A stretch of DNA of 64,000 nucleotides from a bacterium. Lineage in GTDB: Bacteria > UBA9089 > JASEIO01. Within the stretch, counting starts at the first letter, position 1, and every line of letters begins with the position of its first letter. The position numbers and the translations under genes were made by a program. Shown here piece after piece: positions 53,919-63,792 of the stretch. Location: the NCBI GenBank assembly GCA_030017475.1, contig JASEIO010000001.1, positions 37,334-101,333 of the forward strand, written 5' to 3'. Below the pieces are notes generated by a model, which saw nothing but the letters and a program-made list of their open reading frames with translations, ran no database searches and was not told where the DNA came from.

Positions 53919-54628
53919 AGGGAAATGATTTGGAGAGATTCAGTGTTTCACTTGGGGAGACAAATCTACTTATTTTATCGGATAAATTTTTAGAAAAAGA
54001 GGCAAAAAGAGAGGTTTTGAGATTAAGAAGTCAGTTGATAGATTATATCAGCGCTCATACCATCTTTAAGAAAACATACCGACCTTATAAGGTAACTGGA
54101 GAGGTCCCAGAGATTATAAAAAAGATGAGTGATTCATCAATCAAGGCAGGAGTTGGACCAATGGCAGCAGTAGCAGGAGCAATAGCTGAATTCTTAGGTC
54201 GAGAGTTATTAAAATATTCGCAAGAGGTTATTGTGGAAAATGGAGGGGATATATTTATTAGGTGTATAAAACCAAGAAAGGTTGGAATCTATGCAGGTAT
54301 GTCTTCTTTATCTGAAAGGTTGGCTTTAAAGATTGAACCCGAAAATACCCCCTTAGGTATCTGTACCTCAAGTGGTGTTTTTGGTCATTCCGAAAGTTTT
54401 GGTAAGGCCGATTCAGTGACGTGTATTTCTCGATCCGCAGCATTAGCCGATGCAGCCTGTACAGCAATTTGCAATATAATTCAGGATAGATCCGATATTG
54501 AAAAGGGACTCAAGTTAGGGAAACATATAGAAGGTATTAGTGGGGTTGTTATTATCAAAGATAACGAATTAGGGATTTGGGGAGATATTAACTTAGTTGT
54601 TGTTAGTAAAAATGGGGAGATTAAATGA
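53894..54628 (+). CDS. UPF0280 (ApbE-like fold) family protein
   Basis: The 244-residue product matches the UPF0280 family, distantly related to the FAD transferase ApbE. Motifs are SSIKAGVGPMAAVAGAIAEF, VIVENGGDIFIR, PLGICTSSGVFGHSESFGKA, and ADAACTAICNII. The family is common in methanogens and anaerobic bacteria; no reaction is established to my knowledge. It begins with GTG inside pyrF (25-base overlap) and its end overlaps proS by four bases, so it is part of the pyr operon. Confidence 0.85.
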   Translation: MWSYRACLKGNDLERFSVSLGETNLLILSDKFLEKEAKREVLRLRSQLIDYISAHTIFKKTYRPYKVTGEVPEIIKKMSDSSIKAGVGPMAAVAGAIAEFLGRELLKYSQEVIVENGGDIFIRCIKPRKVGIYAGMSSLSERLALKIEPENTPLGICTSSGVFGHSESFGKADSVTCISRSAALADAACTAICNIIQDRSDIEKGLKLGKHIEGISGVVIIKDNELGIWGDINLVVVSKNGEIK

Positions 54629-56334
54629 GGATGTCGCAATTATTTTTGCCTACCTTGTTTGAGGATCCAAAAGAGGCAGAACTTGTTTCACATAGGCTTA
54701 TGTTAAGAGCAGGTTTAATTAGAAGATTGGCTTCTGGTATCTATTCCTATCTTCCATTAGGAAATATGGTACTTCAAAAGATAATTGGTATTGTAAAAGA
54801 AGAGATGGAGCATATTGGTTATCAAGAGGTTTTGCTACCCGCTTTACAACCGAAGGAACTATGGGAGGAGAGTGGAAGATGGGAGGAATATGGTGAAGAT
54901 ATGTTTAAATTACGGGATAGGAGAGAAAGAGAATTTGGATTAGGACCCACCCATGAAGAGGTAATAACAGATTTAGTAAGACGAGAGGTTAGGTCGTATA
55001 GGGATTTGCCATTATTTCTTTATCAAATTCAGACTAAATTCCGTGATGAAATGAGGCCAAGATTTGGGGTAATGCGTGGACGAGAATTTATTATGAAAGA
55101 TGCCTATTCCTTTGACTGCACATCCCAGGATGCAGATATAAGTTACCAAAATGTGTATAACGCCTACTGTCAGATCTTCGCTCGTTGTGGGTTACGCTTT
55201 CGAGCTGTAGAGGCAGATACTGGACTGATTGGAGGAAGTCGTTCTCATGAATTTATGGTTTTAGCAGATGCTGGAGAAGACATTATTGTTTCATGTACCG
55301 CCTGTAATTATGCAGCTAATTTGCAAAAGGCTGAAATAGGAGAGGAGAAGGATAGGGCGGAGAAGGAGAAGATGGATGATTTGACATTGGTTGAAACTCC
55401 AAATATGAAGACAGTGGAAGAAGTAGCACACTTTCTACACGTTACTCCGAATAAACTTATTAAAACCTTATTTTATGAGACAGAGGATCGCCTTGTTGGT
55501 TGTTTAATCAGAGGGGATCAGCAATTGAATTTAGCCAAATTGCAAAGGTTACTTGGTTGTAGTATATTAAGGATGGCAGATGAATCAATTATTAGAAGGG
55601 TGGCAAATACAATCCCTGGATTTTCTGGACCAATAGGTTTACAAGATGTACAATTGATTGCCGATAATTCACTGCGGAACGGACGGAATTTTGTGGTAGG
55701 AGCAAACAAACCTAACATGCATTATATGAATGCAAATATAGGACGGGATTTCCGTGTAGACACCTTCCAAGATATCCGAATTGCAACTTCGGGTGATCCA
55801 TGTCCAAGATGTGAAGCCAAGTTAAAGATAGGTAAAGGGATTGAGGTAGGGCATGTATTTAAGTTAGATAAAAAATATAGTAGATCGATGAAGGCTACCT
55901 TTTTAGATGAAGATGGTAAAGAGAAGGATATAATAATGGGTTGTTATGGGATTGGAATTACTCGTCTTATGGCATCTATAATTGAACAGAATTCGGATGA
56001 ATTGGGGATCATCTGGCCCATTTCGGTTTCTCCTTACGAAGTACTAATACTTCTTGTAAATATACAAGATAAGATTCAAAAAGAAGGTGCCTTTGAACTA
56101 TACGAAGATCTTAAAAAAGAAAAGGTAGAGGTATTGCTTGATGACCGTGAAGAATCCCCTGGGAAGAAGTTTAAGGATGCGGATCTTATTGGAATTCCCA
56201 TTCGGGTGGTGATTGGTAAGAGGATGAAGGAAGAGGGGGTATTTGAAGTTAGTTTAAGGAGAACTCGCGAGAGGTTCCTTGTAAAAAAAGAAGAGGCGGT
56301 AGGTAAAGTAAAAGAGCTAAAATCTCTTCCTTGA
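54625..56334 (+). CDS. proS: prolyl-tRNA synthetase
   Basis: ProS charges tRNA-Pro. The class II motifs are clear: motif 1 in the N-terminal helix, motif 2 FRDEMRPRFGVMRGREFIMK, and motif 3 GCYGIGITRLMASIIEQ. Between motifs 2 and 3 lies the bacterial YbaK-like insertion domain (about residues 225-390), which hydrolyses Ala-tRNA-Pro. A C-terminal anticodon-binding domain ends the protein. The length of 569 is standard. It is coupled to the UPF0280 gene by ATGA. Confidence 0.97.
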   Translation: MRMSQLFLPTLFEDPKEAELVSHRLMLRAGLIRRLASGIYSYLPLGNMVLQKIIGIVKEEMEHIGYQEVLLPALQPKELWEESGRWEEYGEDMFKLRDRREREFGLGPTHEEVITDLVRREVRSYRDLPLFLYQIQTKFRDEMRPRFGVMRGREFIMKDAYSFDCTSQDADISYQNVYNAYCQIFARCGLRFRAVEADTGLIGGSRSHEFMVLADAGEDIIVSCTACNYAANLQKAEIGEEKDRAEKEKMDDLTLVETPNMKTVEEVAHFLHVTPNKLIKTLFYETEDRLVGCLIRGDQQLNLAKLQRLLGCSILRMADESIIRRVANTIPGFSGPIGLQDVQLIADNSLRNGRNFVVGANKPNMHYMNANIGRDFRVDTFQDIRIATSGDPCPRCEAKLKIGKGIEVGHVFKLDKKYSRSMKATFLDEDGKEKDIIMGCYGIGITRLMASIIEQNSDELGIIWPISVSPYEVLILLVNIQDKIQKEGAFELYEDLKKEKVEVLLDDREESPGKKFKDADLIGIPIRVVIGKRMKEEGVFEVSLRRTRERFLVKKEEAVGKVKELKSLP

Positions 56335-56382
56335 CATCCTGGGAGGAGATATGATAGAGTATACATCTAATAAGATTTCGGG

Positions 56383-57402
56383 ATGTGTGGTATGTATGAA
56401 GTGGTGTTGATTCCTGGAGATGGAATAGGACCAGAGGTAATTGATTCGGCTATTCAGGTGATCGAAGCTACGGGAGTTAAGATAAAGTGGAAGGTAGTTC
56501 AGGCAGGTCAAAAAACCGAAGAATCGGAAGGGACACCCTTACCAAATTCTGTATTAGATGCCATAAGAGAGACCAAGGTAGCTTTGAAAGGACCTATAAC
56601 TACACCTATTGCAAAAGGATTTAGGTCAGTTAATGTACGCCTAAGGAGGGAATTAGATCTTTATGCAGCCCTGCGTCCAGTCCGCTCCTTTCATGGTGCC
56701 TTTACTCGGTATGAAGATATTGATTTGGTAATAATAAGAGAGAATACAGAGGGGCTTTATTCAGGAGTGGAACATTGGGTAGATAAAGAAAGGAAGGCAG
56801 CAGAAAGTATTCGTATCATAACCCGTCACGCTTCGGAGCGAATTATAAAATATGCCTTTGAATATGCAAGGCTCTGGAGGAGAAAAAAGGTAACCCTTGT
56901 TCATAAGGCCAATATTCTTAAAGCCACCTGTGGGCTTTTTTTAGAAGTAGGGAAGGAAGTAAGTAGTTCCTATCCTGAAATAGAATTTGAGGATAGAATA
57001 GTAGATAATATGGCTATGCAATTAGTGAAAAAGCCCTCTGAGTACGATGTAATTGTAACTTCCAATCTATTTGGTGATATCCTGTCCGATCTTTGTGCAG
57101 GATTAATTGGGGGGTTGGGTTTGGCGCCTGGAGCAAACATTGGTCAAGAGATAGCTGTATTTGAACCAGTTCATGGTTCGGCTCCTAAATACGCTGGAAA
57201 GAATAAGGTTAATCCTACATCAAGTATTTTATCCGGTGCACTGATGCTTTTCCATTTAGGAGAAAGAGAGGCATACCATAGAATATATAATGGAGTAAAA
57301 GAGGTGATTCGGGAAGGGAAGGTGCTTACTTATGATTTAGGTGGTACCTCCTCTATGAGTCAGATGACTGAGGCAATTGTAGAAAGGGTAAGGGGTGGGT
57401 GA
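56383..57402 (+). CDS. NAD-type isocitrate / isopropylmalate dehydrogenase family protein
   Basis: The beta-decarboxylating dehydrogenase pattern is complete: [13 protein letters not shown] at the N-terminus, [36 protein letters not shown], and the metal site [20 protein letters not shown]. The [14 protein letters not shown] and GLYSGVEH forms favour an isocitrate (or homoisocitrate) dehydrogenase over LeuB. The malate dehydrogenase and fumarase downstream agree with a citric-acid-cycle role. Two in-frame starts (ATG 56383 and ATG 56392) both lack a good ribosome site; the second gives the usual N-terminus. The exact substrate is not proven by sequence. Confidence 0.85.
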   Translation: MCGMYEVVLIPGDGIGPEVIDSAIQVIEATGVKIKWKVVQAGQKTEESEGTPLPNSVLDAIRETKVALKGPITTPIAKGFRSVNVRLRRELDLYAALRPVRSFHGAFTRYEDIDLVIIRENTEGLYSGVEHWVDKERKAAESIRIITRHASERIIKYAFEYARLWRRKKVTLVHKANILKATCGLFLEVGKEVSSSYPEIEFEDRIVDNMAMQLVKKPSEYDVIVTSNLFGDILSDLCAGLIGGLGLAPGANIGQEIAVFEPVHGSAPKYAGKNKVNPTSSILSGALMLFHLGEREAYHRIYNGVKEVIREGKVLTYDLGGTSSMSQMTEAIVERVRGG

Positions 57403-57425
57403 ATAACGTGTTTTAGGAGAGAATT

Positions 57426-58349
57426 ATGAGGATTTCGATTATAGGTGCTGGAAAAGTAGGTGGAGCGATTGCCTATACGTTAATGATTGGCGGAATTCAA
57501 GAGATAGTTTTAGTTGATATTGACCGAGATAGGGCTTGTGGTGAAGCCCAGGATTTAAGAGAAGGGATTCCTGTACTCCCTTTCTTTCCAAAGATTTATG
57601 CAGGAGATTTTTCCAAGATTTCCTCATCACACATAGTAATTATAACTGCTGGCGAGAAAAGACGGCCTTCGGACTCAAGGCTTGATTTATTAAGGAATAA
57701 TGCTCGAATTATGAAACAGGTGATCGAGAAGGTGGTTGAATATAATAGAAGTTGTATTATATTTATTGTCTCTAATCCGGTAGATGTATTGACTTATTTG
57801 GCCCTAAATCAATCGGGTTTTTCGGAAAGGCGGGTGTTTGGTTTAGGTACCTTTCTTGATACTATTAGATTTAAATCCGCACTTTCTGAAGAGGTCGAAG
57901 TTAATCCGAGTGAACTCCATGCTTTGATAATTGGTGAACATGGCGATTCAATGGTTCCTGTTTGGAGTCAAACCAGAATCTTTGGTATTCCACTATGTGA
58001 GTATAAGAGGCTTGATAAAGCCAAGATGGATGAGATTTTGAAGAAAACACGGAATGCAGGAGCGGAGGCTATTCTGAAGAAGGGTGGAGCCTGTTTCTCA
58101 GTTGCCTTGGCAGTATCAGAGGTTATCTGGAGTATAGTCTTGGATAGAAAGAAGATTATTCCTGTAACCTCTTTGCTCAATGGATACTATGGAATTTCAG
58201 ATGTATGTTTATCAGTACCAACCCTTATTGGAAAAGAAGGGGCGGAAGAGCTAATTAAGATACCCCTTAGTCGAGAGGAAAAGGAGGGATTGAGGTATTC
58301 TGGTTCTATCTTGAAAGAAAAGATAGGTCAGTTAGAATTAAACGGCTAA
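57426..58349 (+). CDS. mdh: malate dehydrogenase (LDH-like family)
   Basis: The enzyme interconverts malate and oxaloacetate with NAD. The Rossmann motif is ISIIGAGKVGGAIAYTLM. The substrate loop reads TAGEKRRPSDSRLDLL, with Arg at the position where lactate dehydrogenases have Gln, which favours malate. The catalytic His is in LIIGEHGDSMVPVWSQ, with FIVSNPVDVLTYLA before it. The length of 307 fits. It lies between the isocitrate-type dehydrogenase and fumarase. Confidence 0.9.
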   Translation: MRISIIGAGKVGGAIAYTLMIGGIQEIVLVDIDRDRACGEAQDLREGIPVLPFFPKIYAGDFSKISSSHIVIITAGEKRRPSDSRLDLLRNNARIMKQVIEKVVEYNRSCIIFIVSNPVDVLTYLALNQSGFSERRVFGLGTFLDTIRFKSALSEEVEVNPSELHALIIGEHGDSMVPVWSQTRIFGIPLCEYKRLDKAKMDEILKKTRNAGAEAILKKGGACFSVALAVSEVIWSIVLDRKKIIPVTSLLNGYYGISDVCLSVPTLIGKEGAEELIKIPLSREEKEGLRYSGSILKEKIGQLELNG

Positions 58350-58350
58350 A

Positions 58351-59190
58351 ATGAGACAGATAGATGTGTCGCAAATCAGAGATGTTGTAAGTGAATTGTG
58401 TATGAGAGCCAATTATGAATTGGGTGAGGATGTATTACATTCTTTGGAGTATGCTAAGGCACGAGAGTCGGAAGGTAGGGCCCAAGAGATCTTACAGATG
58501 TTAATTGATAATGCCAAATTGGCTAAAGAGGAGAGACTTCCTATTTGTCAAGATACTGGGATAGTGGTTGTTTTTTTAGAGATAGGGCAAGCCCTGCATA
58601 TTGTAGGAGGGGACTTGTTCCGTGCTGTAACTTTGGGAGTAAAAAATGGATATGAAAAAGGGTATCTGCGAAGTTCTATAGTAGATGATCCAATAAAAAG
58701 GGAAAATATAGATAATGTTCCACCTGTTATCTATACCAAGATTACTCCTGGGGATAGATTGAAGATTATGCTTATTTCTAAAGGGTGTGGTTCAGAAAAT
58801 ATGGGTTCGATTAAGATGTTAAAACCCCATGAAGGGGGAAAAGGGATAATCGATTTTGTTATAAGATGGGTTAGAGAGGTGGCAAGTTTTGCCTGCCCAC
58901 CGATAGTTGTTGGAATAGGGATTGGAGGGACATTTGAAAAGGCAGCTATGTTATCTAAGATGTCGCTTTGTCGAAAGATAGGAGAGTTTTCCCCTATTTC
59001 TCACATAGCTAATATAGAAAAGATTTTATTCCAACAGGTTAATAAGCTGGGTATTGGTCCGGCTGGATTTGGGGGAAGAACCACTTGTTTAGCAGTAAAT
59101 ATTGAAACCTATCCTACACATATTGCTGCGTTACCGGTTGCTGTCAATATTAATTGTCATGCCCATAGATATAAGGAAGCAGTAATATAG
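58351..59190 (+). CDS. class I fumarate hydratase alpha subunit
   Basis: The alpha subunit of the two-subunit, oxygen-sensitive [4Fe-4S] fumarase (or the related tartrate dehydratase) hydrates fumarate to malate. Cluster Cys candidates are in ERLPICQDTGIVVVFLEIG, SKGCGSENMGSIKML and FACPPIVVGIGIGGTFEKA. GPAGFGGRTTCLAVNIETYP is the C-terminal motif. The 279 residues match TtdA/FumA-alpha. It begins one base after mdh and is followed by the beta subunit. Confidence 0.92.
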   Translation: MRQIDVSQIRDVVSELCMRANYELGEDVLHSLEYAKARESEGRAQEILQMLIDNAKLAKEERLPICQDTGIVVVFLEIGQALHIVGGDLFRAVTLGVKNGYEKGYLRSSIVDDPIKRENIDNVPPVIYTKITPGDRLKIMLISKGCGSENMGSIKMLKPHEGGKGIIDFVIRWVREVASFACPPIVVGIGIGGTFEKAAMLSKMSLCRKIGEFSPISHIANIEKILFQQVNKLGIGPAGFGGRTTCLAVNIETYPTHIAALPVAVNINCHAHRYKEAVI

Positions 59191-59205
59191 AGAAAGGAGT
59201 GAGGT

Positions 59206-60159
59206 GTGGGTGAGGAAATAGAATTAATTTCGCCGCCAAGTAAAGAGGATATTTCCCACTTGAAGCCAGGAGATAAGGTTCTCTTGAGCGGTACGCTTTA
59301 TACTGCTCGGGATAAGGCTCATAAACGTATGATTGAGGATTTACCTGATTTACCTTTTCCGCTTCAGGGACAAATAATCTATTATACTGGTCCAACTCCG
59401 CCAAGGCCAGGATTTCCTATTGGTTCTTGTGGCCCAACTACATCCAGTAGGTTAGACATTTACACCCCAAAGCTTTTATCCTTAGGGTTGCTTGGGACGA
59501 TAGGCAAAGGGCCAAGAAGCTTACCAGTAATTGAATCTATAAGGAGATACTCAGGTATCTATTTTGTTACCACAGGCGGGGTGGGTGCTTTATTGGCTAA
59601 GAAGGTTAAGTCCTCTGAATTGATTGCTTACGAAGAGCTGGGTTGTGAAGCCATTTTCCGCTTAGAAGTGGAAGATTTTCCAGTCTGGGTGGGGATTGAT
59701 TGTCGGGGGAATTCAATGATTTCAAAAAAAGAGATGGAGCTGGAAAGGACATTAGTCATTATAAAACCCGATGCAGTGGCTGCACGCCTTATTGGAGAGG
59801 TAATCAAGAGGTTTGAAGAAAGAGATCTTGAGGTGATTGCCTTAAAGATGGTAAATCTTACGAAAGAGGAATGGGGAAGGTTTTATCAGGTTCATCAAGA
59901 CAAGCCTTTTTATTATGATTTTATTGAATTTATGTCTTCTGGTCCATCTATTGTCATGGTTTTGCAAGGAGAGGGTGTTATTATGGAAGCGAGAAGGCTA
60001 ATTGGTGAAACTGATCCAAAATTGGCTAGGTTAGGAACCATAAGAGGTGATTATGCTACAGACACAAGACATAATATAGTTCATGGTTCAGATTCAAGAA
60101 CTACTGCCGAAGCAGAGATCTCTTTTTTCTTTAAGGAGAATGAACTATGGAGTCATTAA
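59206..60159 (+). CDS. fusion of class I fumarase beta subunit and nucleoside diphosphate kinase
   Basis: Residues 1-176 are a complete fumarase beta subunit: LKPGDKVLLSGTLYTARDKA, YYTGPTPPRPGFPIGSCGPT, TSSRLDIYTPKLL and the usual end EVEDFPVWVGIDCRGNSM. Residues 177-317 are a full-length nucleoside diphosphate kinase: ERTLVIIKPDAVAARLIGEV at its start, GSDSRTTAEAEISFFF at its end, and the phosphorylated catalytic His at residue 293 in DTRHNIVHGSDS. No stop separates them. An internal ATG (59734) begins the kinase part exactly, with an A-rich, poorly spaced GAG before it, so separate translation of the kinase is possible. GTG start with AAAGGAG upstream. I know of no described fusion of this kind. 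Confidence 0.9.
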   Translation: MGEEIELISPPSKEDISHLKPGDKVLLSGTLYTARDKAHKRMIEDLPDLPFPLQGQIIYYTGPTPPRPGFPIGSCGPTTSSRLDIYTPKLLSLGLLGTIGKGPRSLPVIESIRRYSGIYFVTTGGVGALLAKKVKSSELIAYEELGCEAIFRLEVEDFPVWVGIDCRGNSMISKKEMELERTLVIIKPDAVAARLIGEVIKRFEERDLEVIALKMVNLTKEEWGRFYQVHQDKPFYYDFIEFMSSGPSIVMVLQGEGVIMEARRLIGETDPKLARLGTIRGDYATDTRHNIVHGSDSRTTAEAEISFFFKENELWSH

Positions 60160-60656
60160 TTGATGTCTCAAGGATCCGGGTTGGGGAGACAATAAACGTA
60201 GTTTTTAAAGATTTAGAGTTAAATATAGATAATTTAGAATTTACACGCCCGATAGAGGTTTCCGTAAGACTTACCAATACAGGTAAGTGTATTACGGTAA
60301 AGGGGGTTATTTCTACTTCGGTTAATTTAACCTGTAACAGATGTTTGGAGGTATTTGAGTATCAAATTAGGTACGAAATCGATGTAGAATATTATAAGAA
60401 AAAAGAGAGGTATATAACGGACTTGGAGTTGGATTCGGAAATGTTAAATATAGCGTATTATGAAGATGATAGAATAGATCTAATGGATGAGGTTCGTCAA
60501 TGTATAATATTAGCCCTTCCTATGAAATCTATTTGTAAAGAGGGGTGTCTTGGATTATGTCCCCATTGTGGAAGAAATCTGAATAAGGAAGGATGTGATT
60601 GCAAAGAGAAGGAGATAGATGAAAGATTAGCCAAATTAGGGAAATTACTAAAATAA
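60147..60656 (+). CDS. YceD/DUF177 family protein
   Basis: The YceD family lies before rpmF in most bacteria and is thought to influence 23S rRNA or ribosome assembly. The 169-residue product has the N-terminal beta domain, a central Cys motif (NLTCNRCLEVFEYQI), an acidic middle with ELDSEM, and the C-terminal metal-site-like CKEGCLGLCPHCGRNLN and CDC. It overlaps the fusion gene by 13 bases and precedes rpmF by 10. Confidence 0.9.
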   Translation: MESLIDVSRIRVGETINVVFKDLELNIDNLEFTRPIEVSVRLTNTGKCITVKGVISTSVNLTCNRCLEVFEYQIRYEIDVEYYKKKERYITDLELDSEMLNIAYYEDDRIDLMDEVRQCIILALPMKSICKEGCLGLCPHCGRNLNKEGCDCKEKEIDERLAKLGKLLK

Positions 60657-60666
60657 GGAGATGTAA

Positions 60667-60855
60667 ATGGCTCTACCAAAAAGAAAGATAAGTAAAGCAC
60701 GAAGGGATAAGAGAAGGACCCATTGGAAGGTGAGTTTGCCTCAACAATCAATTTGTCCTAAATGTCATTTAGTAAAATTACCACATTTCGTTTGTCCTCA
60801 TTGTGGATATTATAAGGGGAAAGAGGTTATAAAGATAAAAGAGAAAAAGGAGTGA
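60667..60855 (+). CDS. rpmF: 50S ribosomal protein L32
   Basis: The 62-residue protein is L32. It starts MALPKRKISKARRDKRRTHW and has the four zinc-type cysteines in CPKCHLVKLPHFVCPHCGYY. This is the zinc-binding (C+) form. It sits in the classic order yceD-rpmF-plsX-fabH with AGGAG before the ATG. Confidence 0.97.
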   Translation: MALPKRKISKARRDKRRTHWKVSLPQQSICPKCHLVKLPHFVCPHCGYYKGKEVIKIKEKKE

Positions 60856-60861
60856 TTTAGA

Positions 60862-61866
60862 TTGAGAATTGCTGTTGATGCCATGGGAGGAGACAATGCC
60901 CCAAGAGCAATCATTGAAGGGGTTATAGCATATTTAAAGGAAGAAAAAAAGGATAGAGAGATAATTTTAGTTGGAGATGAAGAGGTAGTAAAGCGAGAGT
61001 TGTCACTATATAGTGTAGATGGATTACCTATCTCAATTGAACCCTCAAAAGAGGTTATTGAAATGGAAGAGTCTCCTGCCAAGGCAATTCGGACAAAAAA
61101 GAGATCGTCGATTGTTATTGCTACCAATTTGGTAAGGGATAAAAAGGCTGATGCATTGGTCTCAGCTGGAAATACAGGGGCAGTGATGGGAGCCTGTTTT
61201 ATGAGCTTAGGAAGGTTAAAAGGCATCTTGCGTCCTGCTATTGCTACCCTTCTTCCAACATTACGAACTCCTTCGGTTTTACTGGACGTAGGTGCAAATG
61301 TTGACTGCAAACCACAACATCTTTTTCAATTTGCTGTAATGGGTTCGGTATATGCAAGGTATGTATTGAAAAAAGAGAAGCCAAAGGTTGGGTTATTGTC
61401 GATTGGGGAGGAGCGGACAAAGGGAAATGGATTAGTATTTAGTGCCCACAAGTTGATAGAAGACTCTCGCCTTTTGAACTTTATAGGAAATGTAGAAGGA
61501 CGGGATATTGTAAATGGAAAGGTTGATGTTATCGTTTGTGATGGTTTTGTTGGGAATATAGTGTTGAAATTTGGAGAGAGTTTTGCAGAGATGATCATGC
61601 ATGAGTTAAAAGAAGAGTTCTCAAGAAACCTTTTGTTAAAGATTGGATCTTTTCTTGTAAGATCTGGATTTCGGCGGTTTAGAAAAAGGGTTGATTATTC
61701 TGAGTATGGTGGAGCACCATTACTTGGAATAGATGGGGTTTGTATCATTTGTCACGGCTCATCAGGTGCGCTGGCAATAAAGAATGGTGTTAATGTAGCT
61801 TCGGAATTCGTAAGTAATAAGGTGAACGTGGCAATAGAGGAAGGGCTGAGATTATATGGATGTTAA
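60862..61866 (+). CDS. plsX: phosphate acyltransferase PlsX
   Basis: PlsX makes acyl phosphate from acyl-ACP for phospholipid synthesis. Motifs are IAVDAMGGDNAPRAIIEG, ALVSAGNTGAVMGACFM, VDVIVCDGFVGNIVLKFGES and YGGAPLLGIDGVCIICHGSS. The start is TTG with AGGAG nine bases upstream. The length of 334 is normal and the end overlaps fabH by 11 bases. Confidence 0.95.
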   Translation: MRIAVDAMGGDNAPRAIIEGVIAYLKEEKKDREIILVGDEEVVKRELSLYSVDGLPISIEPSKEVIEMEESPAKAIRTKKRSSIVIATNLVRDKKADALVSAGNTGAVMGACFMSLGRLKGILRPAIATLLPTLRTPSVLLDVGANVDCKPQHLFQFAVMGSVYARYVLKKEKPKVGLLSIGEERTKGNGLVFSAHKLIEDSRLLNFIGNVEGRDIVNGKVDVIVCDGFVGNIVLKFGESFAEMIMHELKEEFSRNLLLKIGSFLVRSGFRRFRKRVDYSEYGGAPLLGIDGVCIICHGSSGALAIKNGVNVASEFVSNKVNVAIEEGLRLYGC

Positions 61867-62872
61867 AAGAGTGGGGATAGTGGGTACTGGTTCTTTTGTT
61901 CCTGAGCATGTTTTGACTAACTTTGATTTGGAGAAGATGGTAGATACAACAGACGAGTGGATCCGGACGAGAACTGGTATCGTAGAGCGGCATGTGGCAT
62001 CGCGCGAGACCTCCTCTTCTGATTTAGGGGTTGAGGCAGCCCGACAGGCTCTAAAAGATTCTGCGATAGATCCTAAAGAAATCGACCTAATTATTACTGC
62101 CACTATTACCCCAGATATGTTTTTCCCATCTACCGCTTGCTTAATTCAAAGTAGATTAGATGTTCCACATCATATACCTTCTTTTGACCTATCTGCGGCC
62201 TGTTCAGGATTTGTCTATGCCTTAGAAGTAGGTAGGCAGTTTATCTTGAATGGAACCTATAAAACCATTTTAGTTGTTGCTTGTGATACCTTATCTAAGA
62301 TTACTGATTGGAAAGATCGTTCTACCTGTGTTTTGCTTGCTGATGGAGCTGGATCAGCAATCCTTAAAGAGGTAAAAGGGGACTTTGGAATACTCTCGAC
62401 ACATTTGGCTGCAGATGGAAGAGGACAGGATCTCCTTCATATGCCAGGTGGTGGATCAAGGTATCCGGCAACCCATGAGACAGTGGAACGGGGACTCCAT
62501 TTCCTAAAGATGAAAGGAAACGAACTGTTTAAGATAGGGGTTAGATTGATGGCCAGAATTACCCGGCAGGCCTTATCTGAATGTGGGCTAACGGAAGAGG
62601 ATGTTTCGCTATTAATAATGCACCAGGCTAACATCCGAATCCTTGAGGCAGTGGCCAAGAGGTTGGAGATCCCTATGGAAAAGGTGTTTGTGAATATACA
62701 TAAGTATGGAAACACCTCTGCTGCCTCTTGTGCTATAGCACTGGATGAGGCAGTGCGGGAAGATAGAATAAAGGAGGGAGATATTATAGTCTTATGTACT
62801 ATGGGTGCTGGACTTACCTGGGCAGCTATGGTTATTCGATGGGGAGGAATTCAAATGAAAGGTAGTAGGTGA
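61856..62872 (+). CDS. fabH: beta-ketoacyl-ACP synthase III
   Basis: FabH condenses acetyl-CoA with malonyl-ACP to start fatty-acid synthesis. The catalytic triad is visible: Cys in DLSAACSGFVYALEVG (about residue 113), His in LIMHQANIRILEAV, and Asn in HKYGNTSAASCAIAL. The N-terminal VGIVGTGSFVPEHVLTN and the length of 338 are typical. It is coupled to plsX and fabD by overlapping ends. Confidence 0.96.
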   Translation: MDVKRVGIVGTGSFVPEHVLTNFDLEKMVDTTDEWIRTRTGIVERHVASRETSSSDLGVEAARQALKDSAIDPKEIDLIITATITPDMFFPSTACLIQSRLDVPHHIPSFDLSAACSGFVYALEVGRQFILNGTYKTILVVACDTLSKITDWKDRSTCVLLADGAGSAILKEVKGDFGILSTHLAADGRGQDLLHMPGGGSRYPATHETVERGLHFLKMKGNELFKIGVRLMARITRQALSECGLTEEDVSLLIMHQANIRILEAVAKRLEIPMEKVFVNIHKYGNTSAASCAIALDEAVREDRIKEGDIIVLCTMGAGLTWAAMVIRWGGIQMKGSR

Positions 62873-63792
62873 TGGGTAATGGGAAGGTAGCGTTTATATT
62901 TCCAGGACAGGGATCGCAATATGTAGGGATGGGTAAAGAGTTTTATGATACGTTTTCGGTAGCTAGAGAGATATTTAATGAAACCTCGGAGGTATTGGGT
63001 TACAATCTCTCTACTGTGTGCTTTGAAGGCCCACTGGAAACCTTATCTCAAACCCTCTATTCTCAAGTCGCTATTTTAACCGTAAGTTATGCCTGTCATC
63101 AAGTATTGATGAGAGAAAAATCTATCGGATCTCCTACGTATGTGGCTGGGCATTCATTAGGTGAATATACCGCATTAGTAGCCGCAGAGGCATTAGATTT
63201 AAAGACAGCTGTATTCATTGTGAAAAAGAGGGCGGAGTTTATGGAGGAGGCTTCTAAGGCCACGCCTGGTGGAATGGTAGCTATTTTGGGATTAAATAGG
63301 GAAGAGGTAAAAGATATCTGTAAGGAGATACCTGGGGTCGGAATAGCCAATCTTAACTGTCCTGGGCAGGTAGTTGTTTCTGGATTAAAGAATTCTCTCT
63401 CTAAATGTGTTGAGTTATCTAAAAGGAAAGGTGCTAAGAAGGTGATCCCTTTGAAAGTAAGTGGACCCTTCCATTCTATATATATGGAAGATGCAGGAAA
63501 GAGGTTAGAGGTTATACTTTCAGGCATCCGAATAGCCAATCCGAAGGTACCTATAATAGCTAATGCTACGGCAAGATGTATTAAGGATTCGCTGGATATA
63601 AAAAAGGCTTTGGTTAAACAGATAAGTAATGAAGTATTGTGGGAACAAAGTATTGAGCTAATGATTGATTTAGGAGTTAGTGAGTTTATTGAGATTGGTC
63701 CAGGAAAGGTATTGAGTGGATTGGTTAAAAGGATTAATCGAGAGGTTTTGGTTAAGTCGGTAGAGGATATAAAAGGCCTTGAGGGATTATGA
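62872..63792 (+). CDS. fabD: malonyl-CoA:ACP transacylase
   Basis: FabD loads malonyl groups onto acyl carrier protein. The start region [19 protein letters not shown] and the nucleophile Ser in [18 protein letters not shown] are intact, as are the catalytic His in [15 protein letters not shown] and the C-terminal [19 protein letters not shown] 62872 is taken; GTG 62869 just before it is also in frame. The length of 306 is normal. The stop overlaps fabG. Confidence 0.96.
   Translation: MGNGKVAFIFPGQGSQYVGMGKEFYDTFSVAREIFNETSEVLGYNLSTVCFEGPLETLSQTLYSQVAILTVSYACHQVLMREKSIGSPTYVAGHSLGEYTALVAAEALDLKTAVFIVKKRAEFMEEASKATPGGMVAILGLNREEVKDICKEIPGVGIANLNCPGQVVVSGLKNSLSKCVELSKRKGAKKVIPLKVSGPFHSIYMEDAGKRLEVILSGIRIANPKVPIIANATARCIKDSLDIKKALVKQISNEVLWEQSIELMIDLGVSEFIEIGPGKVLSGLVKRINREVLVKSVEDIKGLEGL

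Noticed and set aside
56331-56366. TTGACA at the end of proS followed by TATGAT, as a promoter for the isocitrate-type dehydrogenase
   Set aside because: The spacer is only 13 bases; no well-spaced -10 box was found, so I did not list it.
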